Shown one piece after another: positions 17,213-25,000 of a DNA stretch of 25,000 nucleotides. This DNA is from Dyadobacter pollutisoli. Lineage in GTDB: Bacteria > Bacteroidota > Bacteroidia > Cytophagales > Spirosomataceae. The stretch covers positions 6,085,001-6,110,000 of the forward strand of contig NZ_CP112998.1 in NCBI RefSeq assembly GCF_026625565.1, given 5' to 3'. The position numbers were made by a program, and so were the translations under genes. Under the pieces are notes generated by a model that worked only from the letters and a program-made list of their open reading frames with translations, was not told where the DNA came from and searched no databases. Each line of letters begins with the position of its first letter. Position 1 is the first letter of the stretch.

Positions 17213-18114
17213 TGTCATTAGAAACGCTTGAAAATTGCCCGGTTTGTAACAAATCCAGTTTCAGTAATTACCTGAATGTGGAAGATTATACGGTTTCACA
17301 CCGGGAGTTTACCATACAACAATGCAATTCCTGTTACTTTCTATTCACTAACCCGAGGCCACCGGAACCAGAAATAGGAGCGTATTATCAATCTCAGGAT
17401 TATATTTCACATCACGATGAGGCCAAAGATGTGATGAGCAAAATATATACTTCTGTGCGCGATTACACCATTGGACAGAAGGTTAAAATGATCAACGAAC
17501 AGTCTTCCAAAAAGGGAACGCTGCTCGATATTGGATGCGGTACCGGTAACTTTTTAGGTGCAATCAAAGAGAATGGATGGAAAGTATTTGGTACCGAACC
17601 AGACTCCGGAGCGCGCGAAGTTGCTTCAAAAAGGGTAGGGGCAAGCATCTTTCAGGACATTCAAACTGACGCATTGCAGGGTCTGAAATTCGATGTGATT
17701 ACGCTTTGGCACGTACTTGAACACGTACATCAGCTCAATGAAACCCTCGAATGGCTCACCGAACATCTAAATGAAAGCGGTACTATTATCATCGCGGTAC
17801 CAAATCCACAGTCTTTCGATGCATTGAAATATGGCCGGTTTTGGGCGGCGTACGACGTTCCCCGCCACCTGTATCATTTCACCAAAGGAAGTATGAAACA
17901 GCTTCTCGAAAAGCATCATATGCATATTCAAAAGATATTACCGATGTGGTTCGATTCGTTCTATGTTGGTATGCTGAGCACCAAATACAAGGCTAAAAAA
18001 ATCAACCTGATCGATAGTTTCCGCACTGGTCTGATATCTAACTGGAAAGGCAAATCCGACAACAGCGAAACATTGAATACGTCCAGTCTTATTTACGTCA
18101 TTAACAAAAAATAA
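17212..18114 (+). CDS. Class I SAM-dependent methyltransferase with N-terminal zinc ribbon
   Basis: A 300-residue protein. The N-terminus has two CxxC pairs, Cys9/Cys12 (CPVC) and Cys38/Cys41 (CNSC), likely a zinc ribbon. The SAM-binding motif I is LLDIGCGTGNF at residues 105-115, the acidic residue ending the next strand is in FGTEPD, and LWHVLEHVHQLNETL is the usual motif IV to V region. A C-terminal lobe with DVPRHLYHFTKGSM resembles methyltransferases annotated for quinone-like or sugar substrates. The substrate cannot be told. It is translationally linked to mnmG (TAATG, one-base overlap), which makes an RNA or translation role conceivable but not shown. A terminator follows within 22 bases of its stop. 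Confidence 0.88.
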   Translation: MSLETLENCPVCNKSSFSNYLNVEDYTVSHREFTIQQCNSCYFLFTNPRPPEPEIGAYYQSQDYISHHDEAKDVMSKIYTSVRDYTIGQKVKMINEQSSKKGTLLDIGCGTGNFLGAIKENGWKVFGTEPDSGAREVASKRVGASIFQDIQTDALQGLKFDVITLWHVLEHVHQLNETLEWLTEHLNESGTIIIAVPNPQSFDALKYGRFWAAYDVPRHLYHFTKGSMKQLLEKHHMHIQKILPMWFDSFYVGMLSTKYKAKKINLIDSFRTGLISNWKGKSDNSETLNTSSLIYVINKK

Positions 18115-18135
18115 AACTTTGAAAACATCAAATCA

Positions 18136-18170
18136 GCCCTCAATACGCCCCGATGTATTGGGGGCTTTTT
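18136..18170 (+). terminator. Intrinsic terminator of the ybeY-mnmG-methyltransferase cluster
   Basis: An 11-bp stem, GCCCTCAATAC (18136-18146) with GTATTGGGGGC (18155-18165), has one G-T wobble and an 8-base loop, then five T residues (18166-18170). It lies just 14 bases before the next start codon at 18185. Confidence 0.88.
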
Positions 18171-18184
18171 ACATTACCCGTGCT

Positions 18185-19792
18185 ATGATCAAGACTCTTG
18201 CCTTGGCTATTATTTGCTTGTTAATATTCGGTCGCTGCGCCCAGGAAGTAGTGCCGACAGGAGGAAAAAAAGACTCCATTCCTCCCAATCTTGTCGAAAG
18301 TAATCCTCTCAACAAGACGCTAAACTTCAAAGGGCGAAAGATCGAATTGTTCTTTGACGAGTATGTAGTGGTAGACAACATTAACCAGAAACTGATTATT
18401 ACGCCGGAAGCGGACAACCCATATTCCTACAAACAAAATGGAATGTCGGTGCTGCTTACATTCAAAAATGAATTCAAAGACAGTACCACTTTCACGTTGA
18501 ATTTTGGCGACGCTATCAAGGATTTCGCTGAGAAAAATCCTGCCAAAAATCTAAAACTTGTTTTCAGTACGTCTAATACATTGGACTCTGCGCGGATATA
18601 CGGAAGCCTCAAAGACATTAAAACCAACAAGCCAATTTTCGATGCATTGGTAGGCCTGTACAATGTCACGGACACATTGAATATCGCAAAACAGAAGCCA
18701 TACTATTTCTCAAGAACCGACACTAGCGGCGTGTTTTCCATTGAAAATATTCAGAGCAGGGAGTACAAACTCATTGCTATTGACGACAAAAACAGGAACA
18801 TGCTTTACAATGCGAAGGATGAAAGAATGGGTTTCATCAGCAAGCCAATCAAGGCCGGATCCGATTCTGCATCCTATAATCTGACCATGTTTCTGTCGGA
18901 TAATACATTGCTAAAAATTCAGCGTACCATTCCAAGAGTGAACAATTACTCGGTCGTTTTCAGCAAACCTATCGAAAAAGTGAATGTCACATTTATGAAT
19001 AAAGACACGCTGCCCTACCTCTTGGAAAACGGTGGAGCGCTCAAATTTTTCAATGTACAGCCACATCCCGACTCCACTTTAGTAAAGCTTTCAGTAACAG
19101 ATTCACTCGGAACCGTGACGGATTTTGATCAAAAAATCGCATTTCAGGCACCAAGAGGAAAAGAGAGACAGAAGGATCCCTTTACAATATCTACCATGCC
19201 AGAGTCCAATAAGCCGGTCACCAATACATTTACCTACAAACTGATTCTAAACAAACCCGTACAGTTTATAGATGATCAAAAGATCACATTGATCACGGAT
19301 AGTTTGACGCATGAGCCGCTGAATGCATTCAAATACGAGTGGAATACAAATCATAATATCTTGTCAATTTCGGCCAAATCCTTCGCGAAAGACACCGTCA
19401 AATGGGACTTGCCTAAGGGATCTATCATCAGTGTGGAAGGTGATACATTGGCTAAAATGCTGCTAAGACATCCCATTTTAAAAGAGGAAGATTATGGCCA
19501 GATCAAGGGAGCTGTGATAAACGCGGATACGTCCATGCGCTTCATTGTGGAACTGGTAGACGAGCAATACAAAATCTTTGAGTCGCTATATAGCTCACCC
19601 TATACATTCAGACATATTCCTCAAGGAAAATATTTTCTGCGGATCATCGTCGACAAAAACCGAAACAAACGGTGGGATACTGGGGAATTGGATAAGGATT
19701 TGCAGCCGGAACCGATCTATTACATGCCGGATAAGATACTTCTGAAGGCAAATTTCGAGTTGAACGATGTCAATATCACCATTCCTAAATAA
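18185..19792 (+). CDS. Ig-like domain lipoprotein
   Basis: A 535-residue secreted lipoprotein. ATG 18185 gives a lipoprotein signal (MIKTLALAIICLLIFGRC) with the lipidated Cys at residue 18. A TTG 22 codons upstream would place the start inside or before the terminator hairpin and is rejected. The domain after the Cys begins PTGGKKDSIPPNLVESNP and continues with a bacterial Ig-like (Big_5-type) fold, seen in FKGRKIELFFDEYVVVDN. Further beta-rich repeats follow, including a carboxypeptidase-regulatory-like segment near 145-200 (GSLKDIKTNKPIFDALVGLY and DTSGVFSIENIQSREYKL). Likely outer-membrane anchored; function unknown, although such proteins are common in Bacteroidota. No terminator is visible before the DnaA-box region that follows. 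Confidence 0.87.
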   Translation: MIKTLALAIICLLIFGRCAQEVVPTGGKKDSIPPNLVESNPLNKTLNFKGRKIELFFDEYVVVDNINQKLIITPEADNPYSYKQNGMSVLLTFKNEFKDSTTFTLNFGDAIKDFAEKNPAKNLKLVFSTSNTLDSARIYGSLKDIKTNKPIFDALVGLYNVTDTLNIAKQKPYYFSRTDTSGVFSIENIQSREYKLIAIDDKNRNMLYNAKDERMGFISKPIKAGSDSASYNLTMFLSDNTLLKIQRTIPRVNNYSVVFSKPIEKVNVTFMNKDTLPYLLENGGALKFFNVQPHPDSTLVKLSVTDSLGTVTDFDQKIAFQAPRGKERQKDPFTISTMPESNKPVTNTFTYKLILNKPVQFIDDQKITLITDSLTHEPLNAFKYEWNTNHNILSISAKSFAKDTVKWDLPKGSIISVEGDTLAKMLLRHPILKEEDYGQIKGAVINADTSMRFIVELVDEQYKIFESLYSSPYTFRHIPQGKYFLRIIVDKNRNKRWDTGELDKDLQPEPIYYMPDKILLKANFELNDVNITIPK

Positions 19793-19925
19793 AATCGTCA
19801 ATTTCTTATACACTTTGTGTGGATAACTATGTGTATAACCCGGAAATTTTGTTCATAAGCACCACTAAAATGTTAACAACACTGTGGATAAACCCGGTTT
19901 TGTGTGGATAAAAAAGCGGTTTGGA

Positions 19926-19985
19926 TTCTAAAGTGGACAACTAACATCTAAACCAGAGTTAACAGTACGTTGATCCACTTTAGAA
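19926..19985. repeat. 12-bp inverted repeat within the oriC candidate
   Basis: TTCTAAAGTGGA (19926-19937) and TCCACTTTAGAA (19974-19985) are perfect reverse complements separated by 36 bases. Each arm contains a degenerate DnaA-box-like GTGGA/TCCAC core, and the right arm abuts the exact box at 19988. Confidence 0.75.
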
Positions 19986-20099
19986 AGTGTGGATAACAAA
20001 AATAGTGAACTGAAGGGGTTTACCAACATTCGAATGTGAACAGATAAATTCATAACTTGTATTTCAGCCACTTAAATGTTGATATTTAAAAAAACTACA

Positions 20100-20125
20100 G
20101 TGTATAACTCTCAATAGTTATACAC
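20100..20125. repeat. 10-bp inverted repeat within the oriC candidate
   Basis: GTGTATAACT (20100-20109) and AGTTATACAC (20116-20125) are perfect reverse complements with a 6-base spacer. Each arm is close to a DnaA box (TGTGTATAA type), so the repeat may be two facing weak boxes beside the A+T-rich stretch. Confidence 0.75.
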
Positions 20126-20229
20126 ATTATGTTGATAAGTATGTTAATCTACAGTGGATAAAGTAATTATCCCCATATCCACAGCCCTAGAGAATGATAA
20201 TAACTAAAGACAAAATTTTTTTTTCTATT

Positions 20230-22038
20230 ATGAAAAAGGTTTCGAGTTGGGTTATAATATGGTTTATTCTTTCCGGGGCGGCGGCGGCGGGCCAGAGCGA
20301 GAAGGAGATGGCCGAGGAGTATTTCAAAAACGGAGACTGCCCGAAAGCGCTTACCTATTATAATGCGCTGCTAAAATCATCATTTGAAAAAATTGCCCTG
20401 AAAAACTACACGAGCTGTATCGTCAAGACCAAAGCCTGGGGAGATGCGGAGCAGTTTTATAAAAAGCAGATCAAGAATGATGCCGCCAACGCCAGCTGGT
20501 ACTTCCTTTACTGGGGAGTGCTGTTAGAGGCGCAGGGAAAGACCCAGGAGGCTTCCAAAAAGAACGAGCAGGCCGTGGCCGCATCGGGCGCAAGAATCGA
20601 GCTGAAACGAGATTTGGCAGATGAATTCCGGTCTATCAATCAGTCTGAATGGGCTAAGAATATTCTCCTGGAAGCAAGAGCATCTTCAAAACGCAGTGAC
20701 CTGTTTCAGCTGGAACTGGCCAGTGTGTACCGGGACTTGAATGACCCCGAAAAAATGATCGACGAGCTGCTTTCTTATGGTATGCGGTATCAGAACACCG
20801 AAGTGGTACAGAACATGCTCCAAGACTTCACTAAGGACGAAAAGGAGCAAACTTTATTAGAGAAGGTTCTCTACGACAAGATCCAGAAGTTTCCCAATGA
20901 AGGGTTTTATAATGAGTTGCTGATCTGGTACCAGATCCAGCGGAAGGATTTTTACAAAGCATTTATTCAGGAAAGATCCCTGGACAAGCGTTTCAAGCAC
21001 AATGGATCGCGACTATACAATCTCGGAATGCTGGCCTTACAAAACCTGGACTACAATAATGCCGGCACGATATTCGATCACTTGGTAAAGGAATATCCCA
21101 AAGGCCAACTGTATCCGGTCGCCCGCCGAATGGCGATTTTTGCGAGAGAGGAACAGGTTAAAAATACATATCCTGTCAAAAGGAGCGAGGTACAAAAGTT
21201 GTTGGGGCAGTACCAGCAGCTTGTCGATGAACTGGGCATTAATGTAAGGACCATAGAGGCATTGAGGAACATGGCGATTCTCAATGCATTCTATATAGAT
21301 GATTTCAAAAAGGCGATTGAAATACTTCAGACTGCTATCGAAGCGGGTAAGCAGGAGAAGAATTTTGTAGATAAATGCAAGCTCGATCTGGGTGACATTT
21401 ACCTCTTGCAAGGCGAACCTTGGGAAGCGACATTGGTATATTCACAGGTTGAAAAATCTCAGAAGGATGATCTGCTAGGGTATGAAGCCAAGCTGCGCAA
21501 TGCAAAGCTTCATTATTTCAAAGGAGAATTTGTACTGGCAAAAGCGGTACTCGATATTTTGAAAAAAGCGACTTCGAGGGAAATCGCAAACGATGCCAAC
21601 GAGCTTTCCTTACTCATCATGGATAACACAGGGCTGGATAGTAACGAGTCTGCGATGAAAGAATATTCGGCAGTGGAGCTTTTGCTTTTTCAAAACAAAA
21701 AGTTTGAAGCTATTGATTCTCTTAAACATTTGTATCAGAAGTATCAAAACCACAGTCTTTCGGACGAGATTATCTGGCTTACTGCGAAGACGTACATCAA
21801 GCTGGATAGTAACCAGCAGGCGATGGAGGATCTCAAATTGTTGTACTCCAAATATGGTCATGACATTTACGGAGATGATGCCCTGTATGCGATGGCCAAA
21901 CTGTACCAGGAAAAATTGAATGACAAGGATCAGGCGATGAAGCTGTATCAGGAATTGATGGAAAAATATCCGGGAAGTATTTTTGTAGCCGAGTCGCGGA
22001 AACGCTTCAGAATTTTGAGAGGCGATGTGATCAACTAG
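20230..22038 (+). CDS. TPR-repeat protein with signal peptide
   Basis: A 602-residue exported protein. ATG 20230 is chosen because it gives a signal peptide (MKKVSSWVIIWFILSGAAAA, cleavage near residue 22); an in-frame ATG at 20194 would add 12 residues ahead of it. The rest is helical with repeated tetratricopeptide-like units, for example AEEYFKNGDCPKALTYYNAL near the start, YNLGMLALQNLDYNNAGTIF in the middle, and DALYAMAKLYQEKLNDKDQA and KLYQELMEKYPGS at the end. Such proteins act as periplasmic scaffolds; no specific partner can be named. It begins directly beside the oriC candidate and is the first gene on the right replichore, co-directional with replication if the origin call is right. 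Confidence 0.88.
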   Translation: MKKVSSWVIIWFILSGAAAAGQSEKEMAEEYFKNGDCPKALTYYNALLKSSFEKIALKNYTSCIVKTKAWGDAEQFYKKQIKNDAANASWYFLYWGVLLEAQGKTQEASKKNEQAVAASGARIELKRDLADEFRSINQSEWAKNILLEARASSKRSDLFQLELASVYRDLNDPEKMIDELLSYGMRYQNTEVVQNMLQDFTKDEKEQTLLEKVLYDKIQKFPNEGFYNELLIWYQIQRKDFYKAFIQERSLDKRFKHNGSRLYNLGMLALQNLDYNNAGTIFDHLVKEYPKGQLYPVARRMAIFAREEQVKNTYPVKRSEVQKLLGQYQQLVDELGINVRTIEALRNMAILNAFYIDDFKKAIEILQTAIEAGKQEKNFVDKCKLDLGDIYLLQGEPWEATLVYSQVEKSQKDDLLGYEAKLRNAKLHYFKGEFVLAKAVLDILKKATSREIANDANELSLLIMDNTGLDSNESAMKEYSAVELLLFQNKKFEAIDSLKHLYQKYQNHSLSDEIIWLTAKTYIKLDSNQQAMEDLKLLYSKYGHDIYGDDALYAMAKLYQEKLNDKDQAMKLYQELMEKYPGSIFVAESRKRFRILRGDVIN

Positions 22039-22060
22039 AAAATTCAATAAAAGCAAAGAG

Positions 22061-22093
22061 GGGGTCAGAAGCACACAGCTTTTGACCCCTTTT
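22061..22093 (+). terminator. Intrinsic terminator after the TPR gene
   Basis: A 12-bp stem, GGGGTCAGAAGC (22061-22072) with GCTTTTGACCCC (22078-22089), has one G-T wobble and a 5-base loop, followed by TTTT. It lies between convergent genes, 22 bases after the TPR gene and 86 bases past the thrC stop on the other strand. It may also act on - strand transcripts, whose downstream tail CTCTTTGCTTTT is less uniform. Confidence 0.85.
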
Positions 22094-22178
22094 ACATTTA
22101 GTTATTCGCGACCTTAGATACGGTTCCGAATGAATAAGCAATTCTCCGGCGTTACAGATCGAAATAATATTGATTTAA

Positions 22179-23477
22179 TTAACTCATTAGTAGTGTTTTA
22201 AACTCCGTAAAGTCTGCATTCATTTTCACCGACTTTTTTTCAATGGAGAGCAAAGATTTCAGTCTTTCAGGTATTTCAATGCTTTTTCCCAATGTTTCTT
22301 CAACCAGGTCGATAAATTTGGCAGGATGGGCGGTGGAGAGGAAGACGCCGGTGAAATTGTTCTGATTTTTTTTACGATACTCTTGCAGTCCTCGGTAGGC
22401 GACAGCAGTGTGAGGGCACATCACATAATTTGCGTTGCCGTAAACTTCCCGCATTGCTTTTTGAGTTTGTTCATCATTAAAATAAAAACCGGAAATTTTT
22501 TCAGTCACCAGTTTCCAGTCATCATTGAAAAATCTTTTCAGACGAACGAAGTTACTTGGACTGCCTACATCCATTGCATTGGAAATTGTTTCAATGGAAG
22601 GAGCCGGATCGTAGCTGCCGGTTTCCAAGTACCGGGGTACTGCATTGTTCAGGTTGGTCGCAGCCACGAAGTGTTCAACTGGAAGTCCCATACGGTAGGC
22701 GAGCAATCCAGCACTTAAATTTCCAAAGTTTCCGCTTGGTACGGAGAACACAATGGGCTTACCTAGTTTTTTGAGTTGGGCATAGGCAGCGAAAAAATAA
22801 AATGACTGCGGTATAAGTCTCGCAATATTAATGGAATTGGCAGAGGCCAGATTGAATTTTTCATTTAGCTCGGGATCAAGAAATGCTTCTTTAACGAGAC
22901 GCTGGCAATCGTCGAAAGTTCCGGAAACTTCAAGCGCGGTAACATTGTATCCCAATGTAGTAAGTTGCTTCTCCTGAATATCGCTAACCTTGCCACTCGG
23001 GTAAAGGATAGTGACCGATATACCAGGTATTTTATAAAAGCCTTGGGCAACTGCGCCACCCGTATCTCCTGAGGTAGCTACCAATATCTTTATTTCTTTT
23101 TTTGAGCGAAGCAAAAAGTAAGACATGATAGCAGCCATGAATCTTGCTCCAAAATCCTTAAAAGCCATCGATGGGCCATGAAAAAGCTCTAATACATAGT
23201 CGTCAGGAGTAATCTTGACAACGGGAGCTTCGAAATCATAGGCGTTATCAATGATGGTTTCAATCTCACTTCTTGTAATTTCGCCTTCGAATAATGTATG
23301 CGTTATTTCAATTGCAATTTCTTTGAATGTCCTGTTTTCAATGTCTGCCAAGAATTCTTCGGAAATTGCAGGAATGTGTTCAGGCATATACAGGCCGTTA
23401 TCCGGAGGCAAACTATTAAAGATAGCTTCTTCCAGAGAGGCTTTTAAACTTGCAGTTTTGGTACTGTAAAATATCAT
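22179..23477 (-). CDS. thrC: Threonine synthase
   Basis: PLP enzyme that converts O-phosphohomoserine to threonine, the last step of threonine synthesis. The 432-residue protein has the normal length of the longer bacterial type. The PLP lysine is Lys107 in GPSMAFKDFGARF. The N-terminal signature STKTASLKASLEEAIFNSLP and DNGLYMPE, then ATSGDTGGAVAQGF and PSGNFGNLSAGL (cofactor site) are typical. The other threonine genes are not adjacent in this window, so it looks like a single-gene unit with its own promoter. Confidence 0.97.
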   Translation of the reverse strand: MIFYSTKTASLKASLEEAIFNSLPPDNGLYMPEHIPAISEEFLADIENRTFKEIAIEITHTLFEGEITRSEIETIIDNAYDFEAPVVKITPDDYVLELFHGPSMAFKDFGARFMAAIMSYFLLRSKKEIKILVATSGDTGGAVAQGFYKIPGISVTILYPSGKVSDIQEKQLTTLGYNVTALEVSGTFDDCQRLVKEAFLDPELNEKFNLASANSINIARLIPQSFYFFAAYAQLKKLGKPIVFSVPSGNFGNLSAGLLAYRMGLPVEHFVAATNLNNAVPRYLETGSYDPAPSIETISNAMDVGSPSNFVRLKRFFNDDWKLVTEKISGFYFNDEQTQKAMREVYGNANYVMCPHTAVAYRGLQEYRKKNQNNFTGVFLSTAHPAKFIDLVEETLGKSIEIPERLKSLLSIEKKSVKMNADFTEFKTLLMS

Positions 23478-23510
23478 TTTAATAGAAATATAGGCCTAAA
23501 ATTGGGAGCG

Positions 23511-23518
23511 CAAATTTA
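23511..23518 (-). promoter_or_regulatory. thrC promoter -7 element TAAATTTG
   Basis: On the - strand this reads TAAATTTG, an exact match to TAnnTTTG. It lies 33 bases upstream of the thrC start, giving a 5' leader of roughly 25-30 nucleotides. No clear -33 element is seen. A leader peptide rich in Thr or Ile codons was looked for and not found in this short stretch. Confidence 0.6.
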
Positions 23519-23677
23519 AGGAAAATACCAGCTAGTAAGTTATTTTAAAGACCTTTAATTGGGTTTAGAAGAAGACGAAGAGAATTGAATAAGCGCTGAT
23601 GTCAAATTTTTGGACTGGTAGCGAAATTTTTTTGTTACTATTTAATAGCTATTCAGATAACAAAACAAACTATAAAC

Positions 23678-25000
23678 ATGTCAATAGGTATTTTCAATGT
23701 ACCGGCATCGAAAAATGAGCCGGTTAAGAACTACGGGCCGGGAAGTCCCGAGAAGGTTCTGTTAAAAAAAGCAATTGCTGAGGCAAGGTCAAAAGTGATC
23801 GATATTCCACAGTATATAGGTGGAGAAGAAATATATTCACAGAACAAAAAGTCAGTCTCGCCGCCTCACGATCACCAGCATATCCTGGGTTATTTTCATG
23901 AAGGTGATCAGGAAGATGTAAAAAAGGCTATTACTGCCGCCTTGGAAGCAAGAAGTAGCTGGGCGTCTCTAAACTGGGAACAGCGCGCAGCGATTTTCCT
24001 GAAAGCAGCTGACCTCATTGCCGGGCCTTACCGTGCTGAGATCAATGCTGCAACGATGCTCGGGCAGTCCAAAAATGCCTATCAGGCAGAGATCGATTCT
24101 GCCTGCGAGATTATTGACTTCCTTCGTCTCAATGTGAATTTCATGCGGGATATATACCAGCAGCAGCCAATTTCCTCTGACGGCGTCTGGAATCGTATGG
24201 AGTACCGGCCGTTAGAAGGATTTGTATTTGCAATCACACCATTCAATTTTACAGCTATTGCCGGGAATTTGCCAGCTGCTCCTGCATTGATGGGTAATGT
24301 GGTGTTATGGAAGCCTGCTTTTGCGCAGGTTTATTCAGCGAATGTCATTATGAAGGTTTTTAAAGAGGCCGGATTACCTGCTGGTGTCATTAATATGATC
24401 CTGGTAGATGGTCCGGTTGCAGGAGAGGTGATTTTTAAGCATCGCGACTTTGCAGGCGTTCATTTCACAGGAAGTACCAAGGTTTTTCAGACTATATGGA
24501 AGGCGATTGGAGACAATATATCTCTTTATAAGTCTTTCCCAAGGATCGTAGGGGAGACGGGTGGAAAGGATTTCGTTTTGGCACATAAGTCTGCTGATCC
24601 CAAAGCATTGGCAACCGGGCTGGTACGTGGAGCATTTGAGTACCAGGGACAAAAATGCTCAGCGGCATCAAGAGCATACATTCCGTCCAATCTGTGGGAG
24701 GAAGTAAAGAGCTTGATGATTAAGGATCTGGCAGAAATCAAGATGGGAGGCGTGGAAGACTTTTCCAATTTTGTCAATGCAGTTATTGACGAAAAATCCT
24801 TTGATAAAATAACTACCTATATAGAAGGAGCTAAAAATAGTGCGGATGCTGAAATTATCGCTGGTGGAGCGTCTGATAAAAGTAAAGGGTACTTTGTTCA
24901 ACCAACAGTGATCAGAGCCTCTAAACCCGATTATATCACTCTTTGTGATGAAATTTTTGGACCAGTGCTGACTGTCTATATATATGAAGCGGATAAGTTT
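23678..25000 (+). CDS. pruA: 1-pyrroline-5-carboxylate dehydrogenase (partial, 3' end outside window)
   Basis: The window holds the first 441 codons in frame to its last base; the family usually has about 540 residues. The enzyme oxidises L-glutamate gamma-semialdehyde to glutamate with NAD+, the second step of proline catabolism. Substrate- and cofactor-binding segments are clear: ITPFNFTAIAGNLPAAP, VLWKPAF, FTGSTKVFQ, the general base Glu293 in VGETGGKDF and the nucleophile Cys327 in YQGQKCSAASR. IFGPVLTVYIYE near the end is also typical. This is the stand-alone form, without a proline dehydrogenase domain in front. It is divergent from thrC with a 200-base shared upstream region; its own promoter was not recognised. 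Confidence 0.95.
   Translation, partial: MSIGIFNVPASKNEPVKNYGPGSPEKVLLKKAIAEARSKVIDIPQYIGGEEIYSQNKKSVSPPHDHQHILGYFHEGDQEDVKKAITAALEARSSWASLNWEQRAAIFLKAADLIAGPYRAEINAATMLGQSKNAYQAEIDSACEIIDFLRLNVNFMRDIYQQQPISSDGVWNRMEYRPLEGFVFAITPFNFTAIAGNLPAAPALMGNVVLWKPAFAQVYSANVIMKVFKEAGLPAGVINMILVDGPVAGEVIFKHRDFAGVHFTGSTKVFQTIWKAIGDNISLYKSFPRIVGETGGKDFVLAHKSADPKALATGLVRGAFEYQGQKCSAASRAYIPSNLWEEVKSLMIKDLAEIKMGGVEDFSNFVNAVIDEKSFDKITTYIEGAKNSADAEIIAGGASDKSKGYFVQPTVIRASKPDYITLCDEIFGPVLTVYIYEADKF

Larger units (their letters stand above)
19800..20185. other. Candidate chromosomal replication origin (oriC) with DnaA-box cluster
   Basis: About 390 gene-free bases carry four exact TGTGGATAA boxes (19818-19826, 19883-19891, 19903-19911, 19988-19996), all in the same orientation. 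One-mismatch boxes are at 19830 (TGTGTATAA), 20118 (TTATACACA), 20130 (TGTTGATAA), 20153 (AGTGGATAA), 20167 (TTATCCCCA) and 20175 (ATATCCACA). The stretch 20041-20100 is 75% A+T (45 of 60 by count) and could be the unwinding element. Two inverted repeats lie within it. The + strand changes from C-rich on the left to G-rich on the right. The nearby mnmG gene and parS-like site fit an origin neighbourhood. dnaA is not in the window. The alternative is a DnaA-titrating cluster that is not the origin. Confidence 0.8.

Noticed and set aside
18119..18184. TTG start for the lipoprotein
   Set aside because: It would run through the 11-bp terminator and hide the lipoprotein signal that starts at ATG 18185.
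24374..24901. Several - strand frames opposite the end of the window
   Set aside because: They lie opposite the 1-pyrroline-5-carboxylate dehydrogenase gene, whose catalytic motifs are clear in the + frame.

Overview
The window looks like chromosomal DNA of a member of the phylum Bacteroidota, most likely a Cytophagales-type bacterium. This rests on three things: TAnnTTTG promoter elements and little sign of Shine-Dalgarno sequences, typical Bacteroidota proteins (a DUF4175-like giant coiled-coil protein, an Ig-like domain lipoprotein, outer-membrane beta-barrel), and the sequence character of the 23S and 5S genes. Genus cannot be fixed from sequence reading alone.

Region 1 (1-2410) is the end of an rRNA operon: the 3' part of 23S rRNA, an AT-rich spacer, 5S rRNA and a strong intrinsic terminator. 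Region 2 (2486-10420) is a complete tryptophan operon. It opens with a promoter, a 20-residue leader peptide with three consecutive Trp codons and a 15-bp terminator hairpin (an attenuator). It continues with trpE, a tautomerase-fold gene, trpG, trpD, trpC, trpF, trpB, a 66-residue acidic protein, an exported Dabb-domain protein and trpA, and closes with a terminator. All seven Trp enzyme functions from chorismate are present. Three non-trp genes are embedded, two of them between trpB and trpA.

Region 3 (10431-14684) holds an outer-membrane beta-barrel protein and a 1114-residue membrane-anchored coiled-coil protein. Region 4 (14792-18170) is a ybeY-mnmG-methyltransferase cluster for rRNA maturation and tRNA modification, with a parS-like palindrome before mnmG and a terminator at its end. 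An Ig-like lipoprotein gene follows (18185-19792).

Region 5 (about 19800-20185) is a gene-free, AT-rich stretch with four perfect TGTGGATAA DnaA boxes, at least six one-mismatch boxes and two inverted repeats. It is a strong candidate for the chromosomal replication origin. Hand counts of G and C show that the + strand is C-rich to its left and G-rich to its right, even across a gene on the - strand. If this is oriC, the rRNA and trp operons to its left are transcribed head-on to replication, which is unusual for rRNA.

Region 6 (20230-25000) has a TPR-repeat protein, a shared terminator, threonine synthase on the - strand, and the first 441 codons of a 1-pyrroline-5-carboxylate dehydrogenase gene that runs off the window. 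No CRISPR array, insertion sequence, prophage or tRNA gene was seen.
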